Positions 35,845 through 46,433 are shown, counted from the first letter of the stretch. The stretch: DNA of 64,000 nucleotides from Paraburkholderia tuberum STM678 (GCF_902833905.1 NZ_CADFGP010000035.1:25108-89107); one strand, 5' to 3'. Program-made: numbers and translations. Notes: generated by a model not told the origin, from the sequence alone.

Positions 35845-35873
35845 CGCGCGAATGAAGCGCGGGTGAAGCGGAT

Positions 35874-36311
35874 TCAATCCGCGAGCCGATAGACCTTCGC
35901 GAAACGCGCGGCCTGCACGACGCCATAGTCGCCGGGCGCGTACTGCATGACCCAGTCGCCGGCCGCGCCGTGCAGCACGTCGCCGCCGCTCGCGCAGCGC
36001 GCGAGCGAGAAGGACTCGTCCATCCGGCGGGCGAGTACGACCGCCGGGCGATTGCGGTAGGCGCCGGCTTCGCCGTGCGCGAGCGCGGCATCGGCGGGCA
36101 GGTACTTCGCATCGAAGCGCTCGCGCGACACGACCCAGCGCTCGCCGGTCGAGCCGGTGATCAGCGCATCGCCGCGCACATAGCGGTTCGGGCCTTCGAG
36201 GCTCATCAACTGGCCTTCGGCGGCGGCGAATTCGACGCTTACCGTTTCGTCCTTGACGACGCGTTGGGCGTGCGGATCGTCACGCAAATCGAGATTCCTG
36301 AGTTCGGTCAT
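35874..36311 (-). CDS. PGDYG family protein
   Basis: A 145-residue soluble protein. The segment APGDYGVVQAARFAKVYRL near the C-terminus (about 124-142) contains the family-naming PGDYG motif. Earlier RNRPAVVLARRMDESFSL and GDWVMQYAPGDY are beta-rich. PGDYG proteins are small beta-barrel-like domains of unknown role. Convergent with the DUF3022-like gene, 29 bp apart. Confidence 0.65.
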   Translation of the reverse strand: MTELRNLDLRDDPHAQRVVKDETVSVEFAAAEGQLMSLEGPNRYVRGDALITGSTGERWVVSRERFDAKYLPADAALAHGEAGAYRNRPAVVLARRMDESFSLARCASGGDVLHGAAGDWVMQYAPGDYGVVQAARFAKVYRLAD

Positions 36312-36575
36312 GAAGCGGGTGGAAGATTAGGGGGAGAGCGTTGCGGCGAGACTTGCCGCTTTGCGGCGATCGTGCGTCGAGTCGCTGGGACGGGTTGCCG
36401 GCCCAGACAGCGCGCCCCGAATAATGCCAGATGCATGAGCCGGGCGGGGGGAGGCGAAAGGCTGAGACGTGGTGAGAAAGCCGCTGTTCGGGCGCCGGCG
36501 GAATTGCCGAAATCAACCGCGTCCGAACGGACCCGCGCCCGCAACGAGGCAACCCCCGCCGCGGGCGCTCTTTCA

Positions 36576-37091
36576 TTACGGCTTGACAGTCGCGTCGCTC
36601 GCGGCTGCCGCGGGCTTGCCGCCCTTGCCCTTGCCATGGTGGCCGCGATGATGACCCTCGGGGCCGCCCTGGTGGAACGTCGCGTCGGCGAGCTTCTTCT
36701 GCTCCGGCGACAGGCTGCTATACAGCGGATCGAACGCATCGACGAGCTTCTTCATGCCGTCCGCATGCGCCTGCGCGATCGTTGCGTACTGTTTCATGTC
36801 GTCGAGCGCGCTCACGTTGGTGGCCGCCTTGCGCTGCTCGAACAGCCGGCCCATCGTTTCGCCGTTGCTGCGCATGACGTCGGCGAACGCCTTCCATTGC
36901 GTTTCCTGCGCGGGCGTGATCTTCAGTTGCGAGTGCAGATAAGCGATGCGGTCTTCGACGTTGCGTTCGTGGCCGGCCTTGGCCGCGGAGGCCGAGGCCG
37001 TGGTGTCCGGCGCTGCGGCCGGCGCGGTGGTTTGGGCGAACGCGCCGCCCATCGAAACGGCCGTAGCCAGCATAACCAGTGCTTTTTTCAT
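36576..37091 (-). CDS. Spy/CpxP-like periplasmic protein (LTxxQ family)
   Basis: A 171-residue exported protein. Signal peptide (about 1-19, MKKALVMLATAVSMGGAFA), then a helical core with VEDRIAYLHSQLKITPAQETQWKAFADVM (about 45-73) and LYSSLSPEQKKLADATF (about 123-139), the two LTxxQ-like repeats of the Spy/CpxP fold. The C-terminus is His/Gly/Lys-rich (GHHRGHHGKGKGG), possibly metal-binding. Such proteins act as periplasmic chaperones induced by envelope stress. The ATG at 37091 gives a clean signal peptide. Confidence 0.82.
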   Translation of the reverse strand: MKKALVMLATAVSMGGAFAQTTAPAAAPDTTASASAAKAGHERNVEDRIAYLHSQLKITPAQETQWKAFADVMRSNGETMGRLFEQRKAATNVSALDDMKQYATIAQAHADGMKKLVDAFDPLYSSLSPEQKKLADATFHQGGPEGHHRGHHGKGKGGKPAAAASDATVKP

Positions 37092-37430
37092 CGAAACTCC
37101 TGATGTCTGTTCGTTATTGAGACACGGCGCGCGGCGAGCGTCTTGCCCCACGCCAGCGGCGAATGGCGCCGCACCGCAAGCGGCTGCCGCATTCGCCCGG
37201 CGCCGCTATTAGTAACACGTTAACCCTACAATACGGTGCGTGTGCGACAAACGCTTACAACCGAAACGAACGCGAAACGGCTCGGGCCTGATCGGCAATC
37301 GCGCCGACATACTGCGCCGAGGCCGCCCCACAGTGTGCCGTGCATCTGTGACCGTAGCGCGTGACATGGCGCCGCTGCGTGCAGACGCGCGATAATCCGC
37401 GACATTCCACGCCAACTTCCTTCCCCTTCG
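37092..37430. other. Divergent intergenic region upstream of spy-like and lrp-like genes
   Basis: This 339-bp gap holds no gene that I can support. The stretch near 37205-37240 (tattagtaac acgttaaccc region) is AT-richer and probably contains promoters; no palindrome clear enough to name was found. Confidence 0.35.
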
Positions 37431-37889
37431 ATGAGACCTCCGCGCCTCGACCAGCTCGACGACCTCGACCGCAACCTCGTTGCACTGCTGCAAGCCAACG
37501 CGCGCGAGAGCGTCGCGAATCTTGCGCGGCAGCTCGGCGTCGCGCGCACGACCGTGATCGCGCGCATTGCGCGGCTCGAGCGCAGCAACGTGATCGCCGG
37601 CTACAGCGTGAGGCTTGGCCAGGATGTGCTCGATTCGAGCATCGTCGCGTATGTCGGCATCATCATCGCGCCGAAGCACGGACCGGCCGTGCAGAAACGC
37701 CTCGGCAAAATGCCCGAAGTGCAGATGCTGTGCGCGGTCAGCGGCGAATTCGACTACGTGGCATGGCTGCGCGCCGATTCGCCCGAGCGGCTCAACGATC
37801 TGCTCGATCAGATCGGCGGGCTAGAGGGCGTCGAGCGGACCACGACGTCGATCATTCTCGCGCGCAAGATCGACCGCGGCACGGTGTGA
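37431..37889 (+). CDS. Lrp/AsnC family transcriptional regulator
   Basis: A 152-residue regulator. HTH at about 24-45 (SVANLARQLGVARTTVIARIARLE), then the RAM ligand-binding domain (about 65-145; SIVAYVGIIIAPKH, VSGEFDYVAWLRA, VERTTTSIILARK). It lies 257 bp upstream of a saccharopine-dehydrogenase-family gene on the same strand, a common pairing for lysine or branched amino-acid catabolism. The ligand is probably an amino acid. Confidence 0.88.
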   Translation: MRPPRLDQLDDLDRNLVALLQANARESVANLARQLGVARTTVIARIARLERSNVIAGYSVRLGQDVLDSSIVAYVGIIIAPKHGPAVQKRLGKMPEVQMLCAVSGEFDYVAWLRADSPERLNDLLDQIGGLEGVERTTTSIILARKIDRGTV

Positions 37890-38146
37890 GTCGGCGCGCG
37901 GCGTAACCTCTTCGCGAGTGCTGCGAGAGTCCATCGTTGACGCCTTTTTTACGCTGTTTCGACAAATCGTTTGAGCGGTTCGTCAGAACGTCGAACGGGA
38001 TGGTCATACCGCAGCATTTTGCGCGTATGAACTGTTTTTGCTTCTTCCTACACTGTCATTCAAGGGTTCGGCCCGCAGGCGCCGCGCGCAACACGCGGCG
38101 CACTTCCCAAGCTCAGAGACAGCACATGGATAACAAGGAGAAGCAG

Positions 38147-39244
38147 ATGAAAGTAGCTATCGTCGGCGCAGGTCTGATCGGTCACACCATTGCCCATATG
38201 CTGCGCGAGACGGGCGACTACGAAGTCGTCGCGTTCGACCGCGATCAGCACGCGCTCGACAAGCTCGCCGCCCAGGGCATTCCTACCCGCCGCATCGATT
38301 CCGCCGACGCCGCCGTGCTGCGCGCCGCGATCCAGGGCTTCGATGTGCTGATCAACGCGCTGCCGTACTACCTCGCGGTCAACGTCGCATCGGCCGCGAA
38401 GGGCGCGGATGTCCATTATTTCGACCTGACCGAGGACGTACGCGCGACGCACGCGATCCGCGCGATCGCCGAAGATGCCGATCACGCATTCATGCCGCAG
38501 TGCGGTCTCGCGCCGGGTTTCATCGGCATTGCCGCGCACGAGCTCGCGAATCGCTTCACGGAAATCCGCGACGTGAAGATGCGCGTCGGCGCGCTGCCCG
38601 AGTTTCCGACCAATGCGCTGAAGTACAACCTGACGTGGAGCGTCGACGGCCTGATCAACGAGTACTGCCAGCCGTGCGAGGCCATCCGCGATGGCCGCAC
38701 GCAATGGGTGCAGCCGCTCGAAGGCCTCGAGCACTTCTCGCTCGACGGCACCGAGTACGAAGCGTTCAACACGTCGGGCGGGCTGGGCACGCTGTGCGAA
38801 ACGCTGGCGGGCCGCGTCGAATCGCTCGACTACAAGTCGGTGCGCTATCCGGGTCATCGCAACCTGATGCAGTTCCTGCTCGAAGACCTGCGTTTGTCGA
38901 GCGACCGCGATACGCTGAAGACCATCATGCGCCGCTCGGTGCCGTCGACCGCGCAAGATGTCGTGCTGGTGTTCATCACCGTGAGCGGCATGCGCGACGG
39001 TCAGCTCGTGCAGGAGGTGTTCACGCGCAAGATCTTCGCGAAGACCGTCTGCGGCGTGCCGATGAGCGCGATTCAGATCACGACCGCCGGCGCGATGTGC
39101 GCGGTGCTCGATCTGTTCCGCGAGCGCAAGCTGCCGCAAAAGGGCTTCGTGCGCCAGGAGCAGGTGTCGCTCGGCGATTTTCTGGCGAACCGCTTCGGCA
39201 AGTTGTACGAAGGGCAGTCGCTGGAGGCGATGGCGACCGTTTGA
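38147..39244 (+). CDS. Saccharopine dehydrogenase family protein (lysine dehydrogenase-like)
   Basis: A 365-residue protein. N-terminal NAD(P)-binding GAGLIGHTIAH (about 7-17) and ALPYYLAVNVASAAKGADVHYFDLTE (about 71-96), typical of saccharopine/lysine dehydrogenases; the C-terminal domain has GGLGTLCETLAG. The ATG at 38147 follows AAGGAG; another in-frame ATG 21 bases upstream is possible. Together with the upstream Lrp-type regulator it suggests lysine or piperideine-6-carboxylate metabolism. Exact reaction uncertain. Confidence 0.8.
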   Translation: MKVAIVGAGLIGHTIAHMLRETGDYEVVAFDRDQHALDKLAAQGIPTRRIDSADAAVLRAAIQGFDVLINALPYYLAVNVASAAKGADVHYFDLTEDVRATHAIRAIAEDADHAFMPQCGLAPGFIGIAAHELANRFTEIRDVKMRVGALPEFPTNALKYNLTWSVDGLINEYCQPCEAIRDGRTQWVQPLEGLEHFSLDGTEYEAFNTSGGLGTLCETLAGRVESLDYKSVRYPGHRNLMQFLLEDLRLSSDRDTLKTIMRRSVPSTAQDVVLVFITVSGMRDGQLVQEVFTRKIFAKTVCGVPMSAIQITTAGAMCAVLDLFRERKLPQKGFVRQEQVSLGDFLANRFGKLYEGQSLEAMATV

Positions 39245-39268
39245 GGCCGGCATGGCTCGCGTCGAATG

Positions 39269-39305
39269 AAAAATCCCCGTACGTCGCCGACGTACGGGGA
39301 TTTTC
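39269..39305. terminator. Strong bidirectional terminator
   Basis: A long perfect stem (AAATCCCCGTACGT, 39271-39284, with its complement 39290-39303) around a 5-nt loop. An A-run precedes and a T-run follows, so it can stop both the plus-strand dehydrogenase and the minus-strand P-loop gene transcripts. Confidence 0.88.
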
Positions 39306-39361
39306 CGTTTTTCAGCCATCATCGGGCCAGCGCGGCACTCGCCAGACAGAAGGGAGGGCCG

Positions 39362-39943
39362 TCATGCAGCCACGATTTGCGCGACGAGCGCTTCATGGTC
39401 CGCCGAACTGGGCGCGGTATTGTCGAACATCAGCAGACCCTCGCGGCTCGCGCCGCTCGGCTCGAAGCGCCGCCGCCGGTAGTCGTCCCAGTGCGCGAGC
39501 TTGTACGCATCGTTGGGATTCGCGCGCGCGACGATCCGCTGCCGCGCCACGTCCTCCAAGGTCCGCACCCACACGACACGCAACCTCACGTCCGGCGCGA
39601 CGCCGAGCCACGCATGATCGAACAGCCGCCGCTCGCGCACCTCGCGAGACAGCGGGCCGACGACCAACGCGCTGATGCCGAGTTCGAGATTGTCGCGCGC
39701 CGTATCGATGAGGCCGCGATACTCGGGGTCGCGCAGATGCTGCAGGAAAAGAGGGCTGTCGCGATCGTTCGGATCGCCGGTCAGCATCGCCATCGCGGCC
39801 GCGCTATAGCCGCCGTACAGCGTGTCCTTGTCGAGCAGGCAGAAGGGGGTGCCGCTCACTTTCATCAGCGGGCCGAGCAGTTTTTTCGCCAGCGTCGTCT
39901 TGCCCGTGCCCGCATGACCGCAAAAGAAAACCAGAGAAGTCAC
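39362..39943 (-). CDS. P-loop kinase-like AAA family ATPase
   Basis: A 193-residue protein with Walker A GHAGTGKT (9-16) and a compact kinase-like fold, as in zeta-toxin or gluconate kinase-like families (FCLLDKDTLYGGYSAAAMAML; GLIDTARDNLELGISALVVGPL; VRVVWVRTLEDVARQRIVARANPND). It probably phosphorylates a small molecule; the substrate is unknown. The GTG start overlaps the stop of the cydX-like gene (GTGA), so it is translationally coupled to it. Confidence 0.8.
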   Translation of the reverse strand: MTSLVFFCGHAGTGKTTLAKKLLGPLMKVSGTPFCLLDKDTLYGGYSAAAMAMLTGDPNDRDSPLFLQHLRDPEYRGLIDTARDNLELGISALVVGPLSREVRERRLFDHAWLGVAPDVRLRVVWVRTLEDVARQRIVARANPNDAYKLAHWDDYRRRRFEPSGASREGLLMFDNTAPSSADHEALVAQIVAA

Positions 39944-40086
39944 GCAGGCTTGTCCTCACGCGGCGCGTCGGCGTCATCGGGGCGCGGGTCGCGCGCGAAC
40001 GTGCCGTTGGCCTCGAGCCACATCACGTTGATGATGCCGAAGCCGAGCGCCACACCCACGCCGAGAATCCAGGTGAAATACCACAT
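39940..40086 (-). CDS. cydX: CydX-like cytochrome bd oxidase small subunit
   Basis: A 48-residue membrane peptide beginning MWYFTWILGVGVALGFGI and continuing INVMWLEANGTF, which matches CydX (E. coli starts MWYFAWILG and has a following LALEH). It has one transmembrane helix (about 4-24) and a polar, acidic tail (PDDADAPREDKPA). CydX stabilises the CydAB quinol oxidase. The RBS AAGGAGA precedes the ATG. No cydA or cydB is adjacent in this window, which is unusual; it is coupled instead to a P-loop kinase gene. Confidence 0.85.
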   Translation of the reverse strand: MWYFTWILGVGVALGFGIINVMWLEANGTFARDPRPDDADAPREDKPA

Positions 40087-40386
40087 CGCAGTCTCCTTGA
40101 TCGTGCGTCCGGCGACGCGGATCGACAGGCATGCCGGCAACCGACGATGGCCAGCCGCGAGCGCGGCCGCCTGCACCGATCATGAAGAAGAATGCCGCGC
40201 CATGCAAGAGGCGCGGCGCCCGAGCTCCGTGCACCGTGGCTGGCGGTATGTCCGCGCGTTGCTATGATGCGCAACGGTGATGCGTACGAGCGTACCGTGT
40301 CCGCCGAACCGGCGGACGCGGAGCGACGACCCACACCGCGTAGTCGGAAACTCGGGCCACAATCGAGAGCACAGGGGAGAACCAGC

Positions 40387-40866
40387 ATGCCGATGCGCCA
40401 GTCTTGCCGCTGCCGGGCCGCACGGATGGCCGGGTCCGCACGCTGCGCCGCGTTGGCCGCATGCGTCGCGCTCAGCGTGCTCACGCTGGCCGGCTGCGCG
40501 TCGACGCCGGCCGAGCCGGTACCGTTCAAACCGGTGCCTGCCGAGCGCATCGTCAGACAGGGCTATACGGCGCCGGGCCCCGGCCTCGTCGCGGTGGACG
40601 TGCGGCGCGAGCGTTCGCGCGACGTGATCGTGCGGTTCCGCAATGCGCTCGTCTATATCGACGGCGAGCGCGTGACCGACCTGATGAACGGCGAGCACGT
40701 GGTGTTCTATCTGCCGCCCGGCGCGCATCGGATCGGCGTATCGACGCAGTTCGATCCGGTCATCGAGCTGAACTTCGTCGTGACGGCCGACCCGCGCTAC
40801 ACGAACCGCGCCTCGGTCACGTTCAACGACGATCACCGCATCGGCCTGCAGCGGGTCGCGCAGTAG
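40387..40866 (+). CDS. Lipoprotein of unknown function
   Basis: A 159-residue predicted lipoprotein. Long basic N-terminus, hydrophobic helix (about 20-36) and lipobox LAGC (Cys near 38). The mature part contains beta-rich segments (DVIVRFRNALVYIDGERV, HVVFYLPPGAHRIGVS, ELNFVVTADPRYTNRASVTF), resembling a small PEGA-like carbohydrate-binding or DUF2846-like fold. RBS GGGGAGAA is 5-12 bases before the ATG. Monocistronic. Confidence 0.75.
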   Translation: MPMRQSCRCRAARMAGSARCAALAACVALSVLTLAGCASTPAEPVPFKPVPAERIVRQGYTAPGPGLVAVDVRRERSRDVIVRFRNALVYIDGERVTDLMNGEHVVFYLPPGAHRIGVSTQFDPVIELNFVVTADPRYTNRASVTFNDDHRIGLQRVAQ

Positions 40867-41045
40867 CGTGCGGTCGAGCATTAACAATTGGAAACGCGCG
40901 GCTTAGGTATCGCGCCTTAACATGGCGGCTGATTCAAGCCGGCTGAAAGCGTGCTTGTCCGTTCATGCAGACCCGTCGACCGTCTTACGCAATGCTTACG
41001 TGAGAGGGTGGCGAGGTCTGCTTTTGTATGCAAGGTAATCCGAAC

Positions 41046-42023
41046 ATGCTGATCAATTGCGCCGCCTATCAGGACGGCCGGAAACTCGCCGACATCGATA
41101 TCGACAGCATCAGCGACTACGTCGCGCGGCCCGAGTGCTTCGTCTGGGTCGCACTGAAAGACCCGGAGCCCGAGGAACTCGCGGCCATGAAAGACGAGTT
41201 CAATCTGCACGAGCTCGCGATCGAAGATGCGCAAAACGGCCATCAACGGCCGAAGATCGAGGAGTACGGCGATTCGCTGTTCACCGTGATGCACACGGTC
41301 GAGATGGACGAGCAGGGCGAATTCGTGATCGGCGAAGTCGACGTGTTCGTCGGCAGCAACTATGTGCTGTCGGTGCGCCGCGGCACGCGCACCGGCTTCA
41401 AGAGCGTGCGCGCGCGCTGCGAGCACGAGCCGCATCTGTTGAAGGAGGGCTCGGCGTTCGTGCTGTACGCGCTGATCGACGATGTGGTCGACCGTTATTT
41501 CCCGGTCGTGGAGGCGATCAGCACCGAGCTCGAAACGCTCGAGGACCGCATCTTCGAGAAGAACGATTCGGCCGCCTCGCGCGCGATCGTGCAGGACCTG
41601 TACACGATGAAGCGCCGGCTCGTGATCCTCCAGCACCATATCGTGCCGCTGCAGGAAGCGGTCGGCAAACTGACGGGCGGCCGCATTCCGAGTGTCTGCG
41701 CAGGCATGCAGGCGTACTTCCGCGACGTCTACGATCACCTCGACCGGATCGTCAGAACCATCGAGGGGCGCCGCGAAATCGTCGTCACGGCGGTGCAGGT
41801 GAACCTCGGCATGATCTCGCTCGCCGAGAGCGAAATCACCAAGCGGCTCGGCTCGTTCGCGGCGCTGTTCGCGGTGCCGACCATGATCGCCGGCATCTAC
41901 GGGATGAACTTCGAGCGCATTCCCGAGCTGCATTTCAAGTTCGGCTATCCGGTCGTGCTGGCGGTGATGCTGGCGATCGACTGCGTGCTGTACCGGCGTT
42001 TTCGCAAGGCCGGCTGGCTGTAG
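41046..42023 (+). CDS. corA: CorA family magnesium/cobalt transporter
   Basis: A 325-residue CorA protein. A large cytoplasmic domain (about 1-260) precedes the pore motif YGMNFERIPEL (GMN near 286-288), which lies between the two C-terminal membrane helices (about 265-285 and 300-320). The soluble domain's EEYGDSLFTVMHTVEMD region and the long stalk helix fit CorA. It forms a pentamer that imports Mg2+ (or Co2+, Ni2+). The start at 41046 follows AAGG at about 9 bases; an ATG 18 bases upstream is an alternative. Confidence 0.93.
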   Translation: MLINCAAYQDGRKLADIDIDSISDYVARPECFVWVALKDPEPEELAAMKDEFNLHELAIEDAQNGHQRPKIEEYGDSLFTVMHTVEMDEQGEFVIGEVDVFVGSNYVLSVRRGTRTGFKSVRARCEHEPHLLKEGSAFVLYALIDDVVDRYFPVVEAISTELETLEDRIFEKNDSAASRAIVQDLYTMKRRLVILQHHIVPLQEAVGKLTGGRIPSVCAGMQAYFRDVYDHLDRIVRTIEGRREIVVTAVQVNLGMISLAESEITKRLGSFAALFAVPTMIAGIYGMNFERIPELHFKFGYPVVLAVMLAIDCVLYRRFRKAGWL

Positions 42024-42338
42024 CCGGCGCACCTTTCAATTTCCTCGGGGTTTCACTTGCGGCGCGCGCGATACCAGGCCAGCATAAGCGGCCTGTGGGT
42101 CGCGCCGCACGTAACGCACAGGCGTCATCGACTGCACGAACTGAGCGAGGGAACCTTGCCACACGCTGCCCGGATCGATCGAGCGCATTGCGGCGCCGCA
42201 GATGTTGCGCGCCGGTGCGTTGCAACAGCGCGAATCGTTGACATTCCGAAGAGCTTGCGCTGAGAATGGGCCTCGCAAACGGTTGCGCATCACAAAAAAT
42301 ACGGCTCGCCCGCGAGCCTGACAACCTTGGAGATACGC
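42024..42338. other. Intergenic region upstream of rbsB
   Basis: A 315-bp gap between corA and rbsB. It contains one LacI-type palindrome near 42274-42287 (annotated separately). A short minus-strand open frame (42036-42188, 50 codons) is present, but it has no ribosome binding site and is not called. Confidence 0.5.
42274..42287. promoter_or_regulatory. LacI-family operator-like palindrome upstream of rbsB
   Basis: CGCAAACGGTTGCG, 52 bp before the rbsB start, matches the general LacI/GalR operator form (central CG flanked by GCAA/TTGC arms). A likely RbsR or CcpA-like control site. Confidence 0.6.
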
Positions 42339-43313
42339 ATGAGCCATCGAACCCGTCGTCGCATTCTTGCCGCCGCAGTTCTCGCCGCCGCCTCCGCCGT
42401 CCTGCCTTTTTCCGCCGCCCACGCGCAGAACGCCCCGGCTCATAAGCCGAAGGTCGCGCTCGTGATGAAGTCGCTCGCCAACGAGTTCTTCCTGACCATG
42501 GAGACCGGGGCGAAAGACTATCAGAAGCAGAACCCCGGCAAGTTCGACCTGATCACCAACGGCATCAAGGACGAAACCGACACCGCCAACCAGATCCGCA
42601 TCGTCGAGCAGATGATCGTGTCGAAGGTCGACGCGATCGTGCTCGCGCCGGCCGATTCGAAGGCGCTGGTGCCGGTCGTCAAGAAGGCGGTCGACGCGGG
42701 CATCATCGTCGTCAACATCGACAACCGGCTCGATCCGGACGTGCTGAAGTCGAAAGACCTGAACGTGCCGTTCGTCGGCCCCGACAATCGCAAGGGCGCG
42801 CGGCTCGTCGGTGACTACCTCGCGAAGCGCCTGAAGGCCGGCGACGAGGTCGGCATCCTCGAAGGCGTGTCGACCACCACCAACGCGCAGCAGCGTACCG
42901 CGGGCTTCAAGGACGCGATGCAGGCAGTCGGCGCGAAAGTCGTGTCGGTGCAGTCGGGCGAGTGGGAAATCGACAAGGGCAACGCGGTCGCATCGGCCAT
43001 GCTCAACGAGTATCCGAACCTGAAGGCGCTGCTCGCCGGCAACGACAACATGGCAATCGGCGCGGTGTCGGCCGTGCGCGCGGCCGGCAAGCAGGGCAAG
43101 GTGCTGGTGGTCGGCTACGACAACATCAACGCGATCCATCCGATGCTGAAGGACGGCCGCGTGCTCGCCACCGCCGACCAGTTCGCGGCGAAGCAGGCCG
43201 TGTTCGGCATCGATACCGCGTTGAAGGCATTGAGCGAAAACAAGAAGCAGTCGCAGCTGTCGGGCGTCGTCGAAACGCCGGTCGTTCTGGTGACGAAGGA
43301 CACCCTGAAGTAA
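42339..43313 (+). CDS. rbsB: Ribose ABC transporter substrate-binding protein
   Basis: A 324-residue periplasmic binding protein. Signal peptide at about 1-29 (ending AAHA), then a type I PBP fold with segments KVALVMKSLANEFFLTMETGAKDY, NIDNRLDPD and VVGYDNINAIHPML. RBS TTGGAGAT precedes the ATG at 42339. It captures ribose (or a similar monosaccharide) and delivers it to the RbsA/RbsC transporter encoded downstream. The longer ATP-binding gene starts 291 bp further on, with hairpins between that could favour higher RbsB expression. Confidence 0.92.
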   Translation: MSHRTRRRILAAAVLAAASAVLPFSAAHAQNAPAHKPKVALVMKSLANEFFLTMETGAKDYQKQNPGKFDLITNGIKDETDTANQIRIVEQMIVSKVDAIVLAPADSKALVPVVKKAVDAGIIVVNIDNRLDPDVLKSKDLNVPFVGPDNRKGARLVGDYLAKRLKAGDEVGILEGVSTTTNAQQRTAGFKDAMQAVGAKVVSVQSGEWEIDKGNAVASAMLNEYPNLKALLAGNDNMAIGAVSAVRAAGKQGKVLVVGYDNINAIHPMLKDGRVLATADQFAAKQAVFGIDTALKALSENKKQSQLSGVVETPVVLVTKDTLK

Positions 43314-43604
43314 GCGCGCCGCGCCCGGCGTGAAGCACGAGCCGGGCGCAGCCGGAAAAACGCACGGGAAGCCGCAAAAATCACCACGAATTATGGATAG
43401 CGTGTTTTAGAGGCAAACCACCACCCAGCGATCCGCTTTTATTCAACGAACGCTCAAGAATCCCGCCGCACCGCCGTTAATCCCAGAGATAAGCGTCATG
43501 ACGGCGGCTCGCGTGGTGAGAGGGAGCGCGGCCATGAGCAGATGTGCATTCCGCGTAGTGGGGCGCCACGAAGGCGCCAGAAGCGCCATGTAACCAGGAG
43601 CGCG
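43314..43604 (+). other. rbsB-rbsA intergenic region with hairpins
   Basis: Contains a hairpin of perfect 9-bp arms GCGCCCGGC/GCCGGGCGC (43321-43329 and 43341-43349) and a second of GGCGCC arms (43562-43567 and 43574-43579). Such hairpins stabilise the rbsB mRNA and reduce downstream reading, a known way to express the binding protein in excess. No T-run follows, so complete termination is unlikely. Confidence 0.6.
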
Positions 43605-45196
<1,592 letters not shown>

Positions 45197-45197
<1 letters not shown>

Positions 45198-46288
45198 TGA
45201 CCGATCAATCGTGGCGCGAGGCGACGGGTGTCAAACAGGACGGCCAGCAGGACGGCAAGCAGGACGGCAAGCAGGGCGGTGCGCCGGACGCGCCCGCCGT
45301 GACGCCGCCCGCCGATCGGTCGGCGCCGCTCGCGAGCGGCAAGCCGGCCGGCACGCGGCTCGGCTTTTCGAACTACCTGGGCCTCGCCGGCGCGCTGCTC
45401 GCGATGATCGTGCTGTTCTCGCTGCTGAGTTCGCACTTTCTGACCTACGACACGTTCAGCACGATCGCGAACCAGATTCCGGATCTCGTCGTGATGTCGG
45501 TCGGCATGACCTTCGTGCTGATCATCGCGGGGATCGATCTGTCGGTGGGCTCGGTGCTCGCGCTCGGGGCGTCGGTGGTCAGCGTGGTGACGCTGAAGTG
45601 GGGCTGGGGGCCAGCTGCCGGCGCGTTGCTCGGGGTCGCGGTCGCGGCGCTGACCGGCACCGTGACCGGCGCGGTGACGGTGGGCTGGCGAATTCCGTCG
45701 TTCATCGTGTCGCTCGGCGTGCTCGAGGCGGCGCGCGGCATGGCGTATCAGATGACCAATTCGCGCACCGCGTATATCGGCGATGCGTTCGATTTTCTGT
45801 CGAACCCGATCGCGCTTGGCATCTCGCCGGCCTTTCTGATGGCGGTCGCGGTGATGGTGATCGCGCAACTGGTGCTGACGCGCACGGTGTTCGGGCGCTA
45901 TCTGATCGGGATCGGCACCAACGAGGAAGCGGTACGGCTCGCGGGCGTCAATCCGCGGCCGTACAAGGTGATCGTGTTCGCGCTGATGGGCGCGCTGTCC
46001 GGACTCGCGGCGCTGTTCCAGATCTCGCGGCTCGAGGCGGCCGATCCGAATGCGGGTGTCGGCGTGGAGCTGCAGGTGATCGCGGCGGTCGTGATCGGCG
46101 GCACGAGTCTGATGGGCGGGCGTGGTTCGGTTATCAGCACGTTCTTTGGCGTGCTGATCATTTCGGTGCTGGCGGCGGGCCTCGCGCAGATCGGCGCGAA
46201 CGAGCCGACCAAGCGCATGATCACCGGCGCGGTGATCGTGGTGGCGGTGGTGCTCGATACGTACCGCAGCCGTCGCAAACGCGCCTGA
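45197..46288 (+). CDS. rbsC: Ribose ABC transporter permease
   Basis: A 363-residue permease of the RbsC/XylH branch. A polar, Gly/Gln/Asp-rich N-terminal tail (about 1-40, with a DGQQDGKQDGKQ repeat) precedes eight or so membrane segments. SVGMTFVLIIAGIDLSVGS (about 95-113) and GLAALFQISRLEAADPNAGVG are family features; the EAA-like loop lies in the central region. The start ATG at 45197 overlaps the rbsA stop (TGATG). It forms the membrane channel of the importer. Confidence 0.92.
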
Positions 46289-46320
46289 GATGGGAGCCGC
46301 GGCGCAACGATGATTGAGTG

Positions 46321-46417
46321 CATGGGACCGGAGTAAGCGCTAAAGCGCTAACTCCGTTCGACCGCGATGAAACTGCATGGGATCGGAGTAAGCGCTAAAG
46401 CGCTAACTCCGTTCGAC
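46321..46417. repeat. Two 42-bp direct repeats, each with a LacI-type palindrome
   Basis: Copies at 46321-46362 and 46376-46417 differ at one base. Each contains a near-perfect palindrome (46330-46355 and 46385-46410) whose core is AGCGCTAAAGCGCT with GGAGT and ACTCC outer arms. They sit just before rbsR and are probably its own operators; the 55-bp repeat spacing (about five helical turns) would suit cooperative looping. Confidence 0.85.
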
Positions 46418-46433
46418 AGGAGAGCAACAGGTT

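Noticed and set aside
36518..36570. Possible terminator arms GCGCCCGC/GCGGGCGC downstream of the Spy-like gene
   Set aside because: Loop is large and no T-run follows in the minus direction.
40194..40217. A hairpin GCCGCGCC/GGCGCGGC upstream of cydX
   Set aside because: No gene reads into it and the T-run is weak, so it is not called a terminator.
42036..42188. A 50-codon minus-strand frame between corA and rbsB (MRSIDPGSVWQGSLAQF...)
   Set aside because: Composition looks protein-like, but there is no ribosome binding site and no family; chance cannot be excluded.
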